Source: Roseisalinus antarcticus
GTDB lineage: Bacteria; Pseudomonadota; Alphaproteobacteria; Rhodobacterales; Rhodobacteraceae
Length of the DNA: 64,000 nt
Assembly (NCBI RefSeq): GCF_900172355.1
Contig: NZ_FWFZ01000010.1
Location: forward strand, 96,187 to 160,186
Direction of reading: 5' to 3'
Position 1 is the first letter of the stretch; every line of letters starts with the position of its first letter. Below the pieces are notes generated by a model, which was given only the letters and a program-made list of their open reading frames with translations, was not told the DNA's origin and made no database searches. Positions 55,804-64,000 of this stretch are shown here, one piece after another. The translations under genes and the position numbers were made by a program.

Positions 55804-57417
55804 TCAGGCCGTCAGGTAGCGCAGGCGGAACAACCCGTCGACCGGCTGGACCCAGCCCCCGACCCGATCGCTGATCGGCAGCACAAAGTTCGGCTGTGCG
55901 AGGCAGAGCCAGGGCACGTCCTCGGCCAGCTGTTCCTGCGCTTCGGTGATCAGCGCCATGCGGGTATCGGTGTCGAGCTCTCCCTGCAGCGAGGCCAGGA
56001 TGCCGTTCACCACGTCCGAGCTGTAATTGGCGTAGTTGAGGAACCCGCCCTCGGTCAGCGCGACGGCCAGCAGGTATTCGACATCGTTGACCCACATCTG
56101 CCCGGCCGCGACCTGCAACGGCACCGTGCGGTCGCGCCGGCGCTGCTGCAGCGTTGCCGGGTCGACGGTCTCGATCTCGAGGGTCACGCCGATCGCCGCG
56201 AAAGAGGCCTGAAGCAGCACCGCGATCCGCTCTGCGTCCACGTCGCCCGAGGTGATGACGATGGAGGTCTCGAACCCGTCGGGATAGCCCGCCTCGGCCA
56301 GCGCCGCCGTGGCCGCCTCGACGTCGTAGGCGAACGGATAGCCGATCTCGCTGTGGCCGGGCATGTCGATCGGCACCGGGCTCTTGAGAGGCCGCGCGTC
56401 CCCGTTGTAGACGCTGCGGATGAGCGCCTCGTAGGGGACGGCCATGGCCAGCGCCTTGCGCACACCGGCATTGTCGAACGGGGCCATGGCCATGTTCATC
56501 GGGACGAAGACGAACTCGTTGTTGGGCGAGGACAGCAGGGTCAGCCCCTCGACCCCAGCCATGTCCTGGGCATCGCGGCGCGCGAGGCCGAGCGCGATGT
56601 CCACATCGCCGTTCTGAAGCAGCAGGCGCCGGTTCGCCGGGGCCGGCACGACCTGCAGGCTTATGGTCTGCACCGCCGGCGGCTCGCCCGGGAAATTCGG
56701 GTTGGCCGTCAGCACGATCTCTTCGCCGGGACGGTATTCCGAGACGTTGTAGGCGCCGCCGTCCTGAGGCGTCTGGTTGACATAGGCCTGGGCCCATGGG
56801 TCGTCCTCGGTCGCGTTTTCCTGCAACAGCTCGCTGTCGTAGACGTAAAGCGAGATGATCTGGATCTGAGAGGTCAGCGCCGAGGGCGTCGATTGGGTGA
56901 ATTCGACGGTGTAGTCGTCGATCACCTTGACCTGGTCGGCCTCGGTCAGCCCGATGATCCGGTAGATCCCCGCGACATTCGCCTGCGCGGCGAAGGCACG
57001 GTCCTTCGACCATTTGACGTCATGGGCCGTCAGCTCGTTGCCCGAGGGAAACAGGATCCCCTGGCGCAGGCGCAGGGTCCAGACGGTGCCGTCCTCGTTC
57101 GAGGTCCAGCTTTCAGCGTAAAGCGGCACGACGGTCTCGGTGTCGCCGACCCGGCCGCCGTCGACCTCGCGGACGCCGTAGTCGATCATGAACGGATAGA
57201 CGTTCTTCATCACCGACAGCGCGACCGTGTCGAAGGCGACGTAATCGTGGTCCCAGCCGCTGAGGTCCGAAGGCACGGCGATGCGCAGGCTCGTGCCCTC
57301 CTGGGCCATGGCGCCCGGCCCGAGCGGCAGCGCGAGGGCGAGGCCGAAGCCGCCGCCGATCTGGAGCATCTGGCGCCGGGTCGGGCCCGAGGCGGTCTGG
57401 ACGTCTGTCTTTTTCAT
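55804..57417 (-). CDS. Family 5 extracellular solute-binding protein with Tat signal
   Basis: A 537-residue peptide-type binding protein. A twin-Arg leader (TRRQMLQIGGGFGLALALP, with cleavage expected near GAMAQ-E) precedes the SBP_bac_5 domain, recognised by VPLYAESWTSNEDGTVWTLR and LRQGILFPSGNELTAHDVKW. Family 5 proteins bind peptides, nickel, opines and glycosides; the ligand is not evident. The start chosen is one base after the GntR stop; a farther ATG lies inside the GntR gene. Tat export is unusual but known for this family. Confidence 0.9.
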   Translation of the reverse strand: MKKTDVQTASGPTRRQMLQIGGGFGLALALPLGPGAMAQEGTSLRIAVPSDLSGWDHDYVAFDTVALSVMKNVYPFMIDYGVREVDGGRVGDTETVVPLYAESWTSNEDGTVWTLRLRQGILFPSGNELTAHDVKWSKDRAFAAQANVAGIYRIIGLTEADQVKVIDDYTVEFTQSTPSALTSQIQIISLYVYDSELLQENATEDDPWAQAYVNQTPQDGGAYNVSEYRPGEEIVLTANPNFPGEPPAVQTISLQVVPAPANRRLLLQNGDVDIALGLARRDAQDMAGVEGLTLLSSPNNEFVFVPMNMAMAPFDNAGVRKALAMAVPYEALIRSVYNGDARPLKSPVPIDMPGHSEIGYPFAYDVEAATAALAEAGYPDGFETSIVITSGDVDAERIAVLLQASFAAIGVTLEIETVDPATLQQRRRDRTVPLQVAAGQMWVNDVEYLLAVALTEGGFLNYANYSSDVVNGILASLQGELDTDTRMALITEAQEQLAEDVPWLCLAQPNFVLPISDRVGGWVQPVDGLFRLRYLTA

Positions 57418-57418
57418 T

Positions 57419-58147
57419 TCACGATCCCCTGTTGATTTGGCTGAGTGCCGGGTCCTGTCCGACCCGTCGGTTTGGATTGCGCGCACGCGGCGCGGTGACG
57501 GCCTCGTCCGAGAGTAAGAGCGTCATGGCCCGCGAGATATCGGCGATGATGGCCCGCTCGGCCGCATCCTCGTCCCGGGTGCGCAGGGCCTCGACCACCT
57601 GCCGATGATAGGTGTCGCCGGTCCCCATGCTGGCGCCGGCCATCGCGGTCACGCGCGAGAGATAGGGGCCGAATTGCAGCCAGAGGCTCTCGATCAGCGG
57701 CAACAGCACCTCGGATTGCGAGGCCTTGTAGATTGCGAAATGGAAATCGACGTTCTTGCCAAGGTCGGGCCGGCCCGTGGTCTCGCTGGATTCCAGGATT
57801 GCCTCGATCCGGGCCAGCTGATGCGGTTGCCAGCGCCGGGCCGCCAGCCGGGCGGCGGTCCCTTCGAGGTTCTCTCGGATGGTCTTGAGGTCGTGCAGCC
57901 GGGCGCTGTCGAGCTGCGGCACCGCGACAGAGCGGTTGCCGTTGGCCACGACGAGCGCCCGCTCGGCCAGCAACTGGCGCAGGGCGTCGCGCACCGGCAT
58001 CGGGCTGACGCCGAGCTGCTCGGCCAGCCTGCGATGGGTGAGGATCTCGCCCGGGGCCCGCTCCCCCCGCATCAATTGCAGACGCAACTCTCGCGCGATA
58101 CGCAGGTTGGCCGGTTCAGGCCCGGCCGGGCGACGGTCGTCGCTCAT
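57419..58147 (-). CDS. GntR-family regulator (FCD subgroup)
   Basis: A 242-residue GntR regulator: winged helix at residues about 10-75 (LTHRRLAEQLGVSPMPVRDA) and an FCD ligand domain from about 85 (RLHDLKTIRENLEGTAARLA, KNVDFHFAIYKASQSE, with metal-binding-type His residues). It lies inside the operon, overlapping the hydrolase gene by four bases and nearly touching the binding-protein gene. It probably controls the operon in response to a pathway acid (inference). Confidence 0.9.
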   Translation of the reverse strand: MSDDRRPAGPEPANLRIARELRLQLMRGERAPGEILTHRRLAEQLGVSPMPVRDALRQLLAERALVVANGNRSVAVPQLDSARLHDLKTIRENLEGTAARLAARRWQPHQLARIEAILESSETTGRPDLGKNVDFHFAIYKASQSEVLLPLIESLWLQFGPYLSRVTAMAGASMGTGDTYHRQVVEALRTRDEDAAERAIIADISRAMTLLLSDEAVTAPRARNPNRRVGQDPALSQINRGS

Positions 58148-58971
58148 GTCGCGGCCTCCGTGTCGTCGAGGCCGAGGACCGTGCGGGTCAGGGCACTGTC
58201 GGGGTCGGCCAGGCCCTCGATCACGTCGAAATGGTGCTTGCCAGGCTCGGGCGTCCAGGCGGCCTTCCACTTGTAGGCCAGGCGCCGGGCCTGCCACAGG
58301 AACGCAGGGCTCTCGCTTGCGCCGACCCAGACATGGACGTCCACGCCCGGTTGCGGCGCGGCAAGGGCCGGGCTTTCCTCCCGGGCTTCCTGCGCATCGA
58401 GGCGCAGCTTGTCGTTCAACGTGGTGAACACCAGCGGACGGAGATCGCCCAGCGGAGAGATCGGCACGACGCGTCTGAGCCGCCCGGCAAAGGCCGGCGG
58501 CGGCGACAGGGTCAGCATCCGGGCCGCCAGGTGCCCGCCCGCAGAATGCCCGGCCAGGATTACAGGCCCGTCGATGTCCTGCGTGATGGCGTCTATCGCG
58601 GCGCGGATATCGGCGGTGATGTCGCGCATGCGCACGTCCGGCGCCAGCCTGTGGCATGGCATGGCCACCGCCCAGCCATGGCGGATCGCCCCGGCGGCAA
58701 GATGCGACCAGCTGCGCGGATCATAGGACATCCAGTAGCCGCCATGGATGAAGACGAGCAGGCCCTTCGGCTCTCCGGCCGGCCGGAAGATATCGGTCCA
58801 TTGTCGAGGATCGGGGCCGTAGGGCAGGCCCAAGTACGCCGCCGCTGCTTGGCCGTCGCGGAACGCCTCGGCCCGCGCGGCCCAACGCGGCGGATAGGCC
58901 TCGGCGTCGGGGATCGCGTCCGGATCGAGGTATTCGAGGTTCAGCTCCTCCGGATCCAGAAACGCGGTCAT
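58144..58971 (-). CDS. Alpha/beta hydrolase, kynurenine formamidase-like
   Basis: A 275-residue alpha/beta hydrolase. The oxyanion motif HGGYW and nucleophile elbow AGHSAGG are those of the arylformamidase/esterase group; the late HHFDVIEG gives the catalytic His. It is not accompanied by tryptophan-pathway genes, so kynurenine is unlikely, and hydrolysis of a formamide or other amide/ester in the operon's substrate is more plausible (inference). ATGA overlaps link it to both neighbours. Confidence 0.85.
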   Translation of the reverse strand: MTAFLDPEELNLEYLDPDAIPDAEAYPPRWAARAEAFRDGQAAAAYLGLPYGPDPRQWTDIFRPAGEPKGLLVFIHGGYWMSYDPRSWSHLAAGAIRHGWAVAMPCHRLAPDVRMRDITADIRAAIDAITQDIDGPVILAGHSAGGHLAARMLTLSPPPAFAGRLRRVVPISPLGDLRPLVFTTLNDKLRLDAQEAREESPALAAPQPGVDVHVWVGASESPAFLWQARRLAYKWKAAWTPEPGKHHFDVIEGLADPDSALTRTVLGLDDTEAAT

Positions 58972-60173
58972 CGCAGGGACCCCGCGACCGCGGCAATGGC
59001 CTCCAGCGTGGCCCACCCGAAGGCGGCGCAGCGTGCGGGCGACCAGCCCATCTCCGGATCCGGTTGCCGGTGCGTGTCCTTGAACGGCATCTCGAGAAGC
59101 ACCGAGAGGCAGTCGAATTCCTCGGCCACCCAGTTCCAGGCCATGCGCAGATCGGCCGTGGCGGGTGCGCCGCCGGGATAGGGATCCGCCAGCCGGTAGG
59201 CCGGGCAGGCCCGCTCCATCGCCCGGGCATAGGTCTCGAAGAGGCCGGACAGCCGCGCGGTGCGCGACGGGATCTCCAGCGGGCCACCCAGGAAGACATA
59301 GGGCAGTTCCTCGTCGCCATGGGCATCGAGGCAGAAATCCACGCCCTCGGCCCGCATCCGGTCGCGGATCAGCACCACTTCGGGTGCCCGCTCGGGATCC
59401 GGGTCGGCCCAGGCCCGGTTGAGGTTCATGCCACGCGCGTTGGTCCGGGTATGCCCGCGACGGCAGCCGTCGGGGTTGACCGTCGGAATGACGAACAGGT
59501 CACAGGTCTCGGCAAGGTGGCGGCCCAACGCGTCCGCAGGGTCGAGCAACCGCCCGAGCAATCCCTCGATGAAGTAGCCCGCCATCGTCTCGGACGGGTG
59601 CTGGCGGCCCATCAGCCAGACCTTGGGCTTGCCGCGTTCGGGAGTGCCAATCCGCAACAGCTCCAGGTCGTGGCCGTCCGGCGTCTGGCCGAGCACCTCC
59701 AGCCGCGCCCGCGGATTCGCCAGCGCCCGGCCAAGCATCGCCGTGTGACGCGCCATCGGGAACGGCGGGTAATAGGCGAACCAGAGCGTGTCCGCGCCCG
59801 GCGGCACGGGAATGGTCAGCGTCCCGTCCTCGTAGAGGGCATCGCAGCGCACCCAGTCCTGGCCGTCGCGGGACCGGAAAGGGCGATACCCCGTCCAGCA
59901 ATCGGGCACCTGCTCGCGCCCCTCCAGCCGGGATACCCGGCCTGAGTTCTCAACGACGATCCGGGCCGTCCGCCCGGCGATCCCGCTGACCCTGAAGAAG
60001 AACCATTGCACGTCGCCGGAGATCGGATCGGCGGCAAGTGAGACCCTTATGTCCCCGCCGTCACCGACGCCGGCCACCTCGATCGCCCCCGCCTCGAAGC
60101 CGGTCGTCACATGGATCGGACCAAGTCGCTCAGCTTCGTGCACCAACGCATCCCCGGAAAACTGCGATCTCAT
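58968..60173 (-). CDS. M14-family metallocarboxypeptidase (first paralogue of the operon)
   Basis: A 401-residue M14 peptidase and paralogue of the last gene of the operon. The N-terminal beta domain (about 25-130, DVQWFFFRVSGIAGRTARI) matches the cytosolic carboxypeptidase type. Zinc ligands are H192 and E195 (RQHPSET) and the His of LDAHGDEE; VLLEMPFKD carries the likely catalytic Glu. It is the first gene of the leftward operon. The start MRSQFSGD has only a weak ribosome site, and further upstream the frame has no family similarity. The promoter probably lies in 60174-60325. Confidence 0.87.
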   Translation of the reverse strand: MRSQFSGDALVHEAERLGPIHVTTGFEAGAIEVAGVGDGGDIRVSLAADPISGDVQWFFFRVSGIAGRTARIVVENSGRVSRLEGREQVPDCWTGYRPFRSRDGQDWVRCDALYEDGTLTIPVPPGADTLWFAYYPPFPMARHTAMLGRALANPRARLEVLGQTPDGHDLELLRIGTPERGKPKVWLMGRQHPSETMAGYFIEGLLGRLLDPADALGRHLAETCDLFVIPTVNPDGCRRGHTRTNARGMNLNRAWADPDPERAPEVVLIRDRMRAEGVDFCLDAHGDEELPYVFLGGPLEIPSRTARLSGLFETYARAMERACPAYRLADPYPGGAPATADLRMAWNWVAEEFDCLSVLLEMPFKDTHRQPDPEMGWSPARCAAFGWATLEAIAAVAGSLR

Positions 60174-60325
60174 TTCTAGAAGCGAGATTTCAGTTTGACA
60201 AGTGGGCCGGAGGGGGCCGTCCTGCTCGGCAGTCGTGCATTGGCCACCATGAATATGCCGGGACACGGGCCCCAGCCCGCGAGGTGCGCGACGGGCGCCG
60301 GGTTCCGCACCTGAGGCGGGCCGCA

Positions 60326-61045
60326 TCAAAGCGGGCGGGTCACCCGCTCGATGTCCAGCCAGATCGGTCGATGGTCCGAGGCGACACGCGCCAGCGCCCC
60401 CGCCGCGACCCCCGCCCCGATCAGTCGCAGCCCTGACCCCAGCGCCGCCCGGTCCAGCGACCCGATCGGCCGCAGGGACGGATAGGTGCGCCCGGGCGTG
60501 ACCAGGTGGAAGTCCGCACAGAGCGGCCCCAGACCTTTGCGCATGGACCATTCGTTGAAGTCGCCGGCGATCACGGTGCCGGGCCCATCGTCACGCAGGG
60601 CATGATCCCCCAGCGCCCGCGCCTGGCGCCGCCGCCAGCTGCGCAGCAGGCCCAGATGCGCCCCGATCACCGTGATCCCGGCGGGGTCGTCGCCGTCACC
60701 CGGCGGCAGGACCCGCACCAGGACCGCGCCCCGCGGCTCCAGCCCGGGCAGGGGCAGTCGCGCCGTCCGCTGCACGCGCAGCCCCTTGCGCACAAGGACC
60801 GCGTTGCCGTGCCAGCCGAGGCTCCCGTCGGCTTCGGCCACGTCCGCCGGCACCAGGTCCGTCTGCTGCTCGATCAGAAACCGGGGCAGAGCCGTCGGCC
60901 GCACCCCGAGCCGCTTGTCGGCCTCCTGGATCACGACGACGTCGGCGTCGAGTTCCGAGATTGCGGCCAGGACCCGCGCCGGATCGCGGCGCAAATCCTG
61001 CCCGACGGCCTTTTGAATGTTGTAGCTGGCCAGCCTCAGTCGCAT
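60326..61045 (-). CDS. Endonuclease/exonuclease/phosphatase family hydrolase
   Basis: A 239-residue EEP-fold protein. LRLASYNIQKAVG, VVIQEADKRLG (metal-binding Glu), IAGDFNEWS and the C-terminal ASDHRPIW are the four family motifs. Members include phosphodiesterases, phospholipases and nucleases. Its divergent neighbour is a cardiolipin synthase-type phospholipase D, and this pairing recurs in proteobacteria, hinting at lipid-related work (inference). The frame upstream of this start has no family features. Confidence 0.88.
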   Translation of the reverse strand: MRLRLASYNIQKAVGQDLRRDPARVLAAISELDADVVVIQEADKRLGVRPTALPRFLIEQQTDLVPADVAEADGSLGWHGNAVLVRKGLRVQRTARLPLPGLEPRGAVLVRVLPPGDGDDPAGITVIGAHLGLLRSWRRRQARALGDHALRDDGPGTVIAGDFNEWSMRKGLGPLCADFHLVTPGRTYPSLRPIGSLDRAALGSGLRLIGAGVAAGALARVASDHRPIWLDIERVTRPL

Positions 61046-61358
61046 GTCTCGATTTCGCTCACGGGTTGTTCGGGTTTCGGGGATGGGACTGCCGCGCGCC
61101 CTGCCCCGTTTCGTCAGGCGCGGAGCAGGCCATCCGTGAAGGCTCCGGTCTGATGCAAGACGCCCCCGCAGTGGCCACGATTTGGCGCAGAATGTCATCG
61201 GCCCGCCGGCCAGGCAACCTGTGCACGGGGCGGCCGGGCGGCGGCGAACGAGGCGGGCCGGGGCCTGCGTCCGGGAATTCTCGGGCAAAGGCTGGAGTCT
61301 CGACCGCACGCCCGTATGATCCGTCCCGAGCAAATTCACTGCGCGAGGACAGATCTTC
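61046..61358. other. 313-base divergent intergenic region
   Basis: Lies between the EEP and cardiolipin synthase genes. It must contain both start regions; GAGGACAG at its right end is the ribosome site of the cls gene. I see no convincing promoter boxes, operator or small gene. Confidence 0.4.
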
Positions 61359-62771
61359 ATGGGTATCGGCTTTGTCGCCCTGTTCGTCGCACTGCTGCAA
61401 CTCGCGGCATTTTATTGTGCCTGGTGCGCCGTCACGTCCGCCCGGACGCCGCAGGGCGCGGTGGGCTGGGTCGTGTTCCTGCTGACCGCACCGTATATCG
61501 GCGTGATAAGCTATCTCTTTCTCGGCCATCACCGGTATCGCGGCTACATGGTCTCGCGCCGGTCGAGCGCCGGCGTGATCGAGAGCGTGCGGCACTATGC
61601 AACTGCCCATGCGCCCCTGGTGCGGCCGCGCGTCGATCCCACCCCGTTCGAACGGATCGCCGAGATGCCGGCCGTGCGGGGCAATGCGCTGACCCCGCTG
61701 ATCGACGGCAAGGCGACCTTCGACGCGATCTTCGCCGCCGTGGACGCGGCCCAGAGCTATGTCCTGGTGCAGTTCTTCATCGTCCATGACGACGATATCG
61801 GCCGCGCCTTCCGCGACCGCCTGATCGCCGCCGCCGGACGGGGCGTATCGGTGCGGTTCATGGACGATGCCATCGGAAGCAAGGCGCTGCCGCCCAGCTT
61901 CGTGAACAAGATGCGGCGCGCGGGCATCAAGGTGGCCGATCCCTTCGGTGCAAGACGGCGGCCGCGGGCCCGGTTCCAGATAAACTTTCGCAACCACCGC
62001 AAGACCGTCGTGGTCGACGGCACCGTGGGTTTTGTCGGCGGGCTGAACGTCGGTGACGAATACATGGGGCGCGACCCAACCTTCGGGCATTGGCGCGATA
62101 CGCACCTGGAGATCCATGGCCCCATCGTCTCGCAGCTGCAACTGGTCTATGTCGAGGATTGGCACTGGTCCGAGGACGAGCTGATCCATGAGGACCTCAC
62201 CTGGAACGTGCCCGAGGCCGAGGCCGACACGACCGCGCTTCTGGTGCCGACCGGCCCCGCCGACCGAATGGAGACCGGTGCGCTGTTCTTTTTCGCGGCG
62301 ATCTCGGCGGCGCGAGAGCGGATCTGGATCGCCTCGCCCTATTGCGTGCCCGATACCGACGTGCTGACCGCGTTGAAACACGCGGCCCTCGCCGGGCGCG
62401 ACGTGCGTGTGCTGGTGCCAGACATGATCGACCACCATATCCCGTGGCTCGCTGCCTTCGCCTATTTCGACGAGCTGCGCGACGCCGGGGTGCAGATCTG
62501 GCGCTACCGGCGCGGCTTCATGCACCAGAAGGTGGTGCTGATCGACGACGACCTTGCCGCGATCGGGACGTCAAACCTGGACAACCGGTCGTTCCGGCTG
62601 AACTTCGAGGCCATGGTCGTCGGCTTCGACGAAACCTTCGCGGCCCGCGTGGCAGAGTTCCTGGAGGAGGATTTCGGCAACGCGACCCTGTCCGACAGCC
62701 CCCTCTCCGCCCAAGGCGTACGCATCCGCTACGGCGCCCCCATCGCCCGCCTCTTCGCGCCGCTGCTGTAG
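61359..62771 (+). CDS. cls: Cardiolipin synthase-type phospholipase D
   Basis: A 470-residue protein with two N-terminal hydrophobic segments (about 3-25 and 33-55, GAVGWVVFLLTAPYIGVISY is typical of bacterial cardiolipin synthases) and two PLD motifs: H213 in NHRKTVVVDG and H389 in MHQKVVLIDD, followed by AIGTSNLDNRSF. It condenses phosphatidylglycerol units to cardiolipin at the inner membrane. Length and motifs fit ClsA-type enzymes. It is followed by the remnant insertion sequence, with no clear terminator. Confidence 0.9.
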   Translation: MGIGFVALFVALLQLAAFYCAWCAVTSARTPQGAVGWVVFLLTAPYIGVISYLFLGHHRYRGYMVSRRSSAGVIESVRHYATAHAPLVRPRVDPTPFERIAEMPAVRGNALTPLIDGKATFDAIFAAVDAAQSYVLVQFFIVHDDDIGRAFRDRLIAAAGRGVSVRFMDDAIGSKALPPSFVNKMRRAGIKVADPFGARRRPRARFQINFRNHRKTVVVDGTVGFVGGLNVGDEYMGRDPTFGHWRDTHLEIHGPIVSQLQLVYVEDWHWSEDELIHEDLTWNVPEAEADTTALLVPTGPADRMETGALFFFAAISAARERIWIASPYCVPDTDVLTALKHAALAGRDVRVLVPDMIDHHIPWLAAFAYFDELRDAGVQIWRYRRGFMHQKVVLIDDDLAAIGTSNLDNRSFRLNFEAMVVGFDETFAARVAEFLEEDFGNATLSDSPLSAQGVRIRYGAPIARLFAPLL

Positions 62772-62875
62772 GCCCGGACCAGCGGTCGTACCGTTCCGCG
62801 CAGGCTCCACGGCAACACCGCGACTTTACGCCCAGACCGTCGGAGGCCACGCCAAGCCGATCAGAGCCCTCGCCC

Positions 62876-63806
62876 GGCATTCTTGCACAACTCTCGCGTG
62901 ACGCGTGACTTCTCCTCCCCCACTGACGTCATCCCGCGCGGACGATCTCGGCGGTGCCGAGGACGTTGAAGCGGTTCATGAGTGCTATGTGGATGTGGAT
63001 CTCGGCGGTCTGTCAGTCCGGGGTGAGCCATTTCGCGCCATTGGTCCGAGCGACAATGGCGAACGCCATGAAACGGTCCCCGAAGGATTTCAGGCAGCGC
63101 ATCCTCGCCTCGATCCAGCTTCGGGCGTGGGAACCGGTCCAGCGTTTCCGGAACGCCCGTCCGTACTATCGGGTGGCGCACAGGTTCTCGTTGCGGACCT
63201 CTGCGGCTGGACAGTCTTCCTTCCACGCACGCCCGTTGTTTTGGATCGGGATGATCGGGGTGGCTTGCCGGTCGGTGATGGCCCTGTGACGTTGGCGCGT
63301 GTGGTAGGAGCCGTCCATCGCCCGGCAGGCGCTTGCGGAGCAATCTGCCGAGAAGGGCGGTGACCTTTCCGATCTGCGCGTCTTGCGGAATCTGGCCGAG
63401 CAGGACCGACAGCGCGGGACTGTCGCCGTCGCAGCTGGGGGTGACCTCCACGGCGCTGATGTCGGCCGTGACCGGGTGCCATGGCCAGATGTACCCTGCG
63501 CCATTGGCGCCGCCCCTGTGGCCCGTGCTTGCGGGTCGGCCACCCGCCATCGCCCAGGAACTTGATCCCGGGCATTGGACAGGTAAAATTGTATGGTCGC
63601 ATCGGAAAACACTGGGGGCGTCCCGGTCGACCGACATGCGGCGCACGCCAGGTGGTGTCATTGTCGACCCGGATCCGCGGCGATGCGTTGTAGCTGGACC
63701 AGTTCGTCCTGCGATAGCGGGCGGGAGGCGGCTTGCTCATCCCGTCCGTGGCACTGCGTGGATTCGCAAAGTGGATCCTCACATGGCAGAGGTCTGCAAC
63801 AACGCC
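62876..63806 (-). mobile_element. Decayed IS5-family insertion sequence
   Basis: About 0.93 kb. The ends form imperfect inverted repeats of about 20 bases, for example GCATTCTTGCACAACTCT at 62877-62894 and, on the other strand, GCGTTGTTGCAGACCTCT at 63805-63788 (14 of 18 match). The transposase between them is read leftward and broken. The missing middle of the transposase explains the short length. No target duplication could be settled. Confidence 0.75.
62929..63740 (-). pseudogene. IS5-family transposase remnant
   Basis: Pieces of an IS5-type transposase lie in different frames of the leftward strand: the start MSKPPPARYRRTNWSSYNAS, then VFSDATIQF, after which a gap in the alignment (lost zinc-finger-like and first catalytic region) leads to GIKFLGDG and GRRQWRRVHLAM, then DGDSPALSVLLGQIP, IIPIQNNGRAWKEDCPAA, and the end MNRFNVLGTAEIVRAG. 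At least two frameshifts and one deletion separate these blocks, so it cannot make an active enzyme. Confidence 0.8.
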
Positions 63807-63856
63807 GCGCGAGTGCTGTCATCGTAATGGAAGCTGAAGAATACCTTGCGCGGCAT
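63807..63856 (-). pseudogene. 5' fragment of a TIR-like (ThsB/DUF1863-type) gene cut by the insertion sequence
   Basis: Upstream of the element on the leftward strand is an ATG followed by MPRKVFFSFHYDDSTRA, after which the insertion-sequence end begins. The opening KVFFSFHY is the hallmark first strand of MTH538/DUF1863 TIR-like proteins, including ThsB of Thoeris. Only 17 codons survive and the rest is not in this window. No upstream partner gene is visible in 63857-64000. The call rests on one short motif. Confidence 0.45.
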
Positions 63857-64000
63857 CGTGGGCCCCAAAGTGAGGTCCCTTCTCGATCTGTGTGGGTTGG
63901 CGGGCCGAGTGCGGCCTGACGCGACCCGACATGTTGTGCCCCCGGTAGGCGCGTTCGGCGCGTAGACCTCAACGATCGAAGCGGCGGACGCGCCGGGCCA

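Noticed and set aside
58144..58971. Tryptophan-pathway kynurenine formamidase (kynB)
   Set aside because: The motifs fit the superfamily, but no kynureninase or tryptophan dioxygenase gene is present and the gene is embedded in a peptide/hydantoin operon.
63857..64000. A gene upstream of the TIR-like fragment
   Set aside because: The last 144 bases hold only short frames without recognisable features; the region is too short to judge.

Overview
The window is GC-rich DNA with short intergenic gaps and many ATGA-coupled genes. Its content (a DMSP-cleavage cluster, glucosylglycerol osmolyte genes, a Rhizobium-type rhamnose locus, a VPLPA-like C-terminal sorting signal) points to a marine alphaproteobacterium of the Rhodobacteraceae/Roseobacter group. 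This placement is inferred from gene content; no rRNA or tRNA gene was recognised. Almost every position holds chromosomal metabolic genes. The only mobile DNA I can support is a decayed IS5-like element at the right end.

Layout. 1-9.0 kb: a DMSP catabolic operon read leftward (dddC-dddA-dddT-dddD, followed by the 5' end of a PHA synthase gene), with a divergent LysR regulator. 9.1-13.7 kb: a SpeE-like methyltransferase-fold protein, a cold-shock protein with a clear terminator, a secreted AGE-fold enzyme with a VPLPA-type tail, and a pair made of an exported acidic protein and a PiuC-type Fe/2OG dioxygenase. 14-25.2 kb: carbohydrate and osmolyte genes: glgB coupled to a probable glucosylglycerol hydrolase, a FNT channel, an amidoligase/class-I glutamine amidotransferase pair on the other strand, and then a glucosylglycerol synthesis operon (gpsA-like, HAD phosphatase, ggpS). 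The gpsA-like frame carries an in-frame TGA.

25.3-36 kb: a complete L-rhamnose locus: rhaI and the rhaD aldolase-dehydrogenase fusion leftward, and rhaR, the ABC importer rhaSTPQ, the mutarotase rhaM and the kinase rhaK rightward. Nested inverted repeats lie in the divergent promoter. 36-44.3 kb: mixed single genes (a GGDEF-EAL protein, a BKACE enzyme, an aldo/keto reductase, a LysR regulator, a methyltransferase, small exported and membrane proteins, and a Dabb protein).

44.3-60.2 kb: one leftward run of 13 tightly packed genes: an M14 peptidase, a formamidase-like hydrolase, a GntR regulator, a Dpp-type importer, HyuA with two HyuB paralogues, a TIGR04076 protein, an aldo/keto reductase and a second M14 peptidase. 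It reads as a dedicated import-and-degradation pathway for a peptide-like compound containing a cyclic amide, and I know of no description of it. 60.3-62.8 kb: an EEP-family hydrolase divergent from a cardiolipin synthase-type phospholipase D. 62.9-63.9 kb: the IS5-like remnant, which has cut off the first 17 codons of what looks like a TIR-like (ThsB/DUF1863-type) gene.
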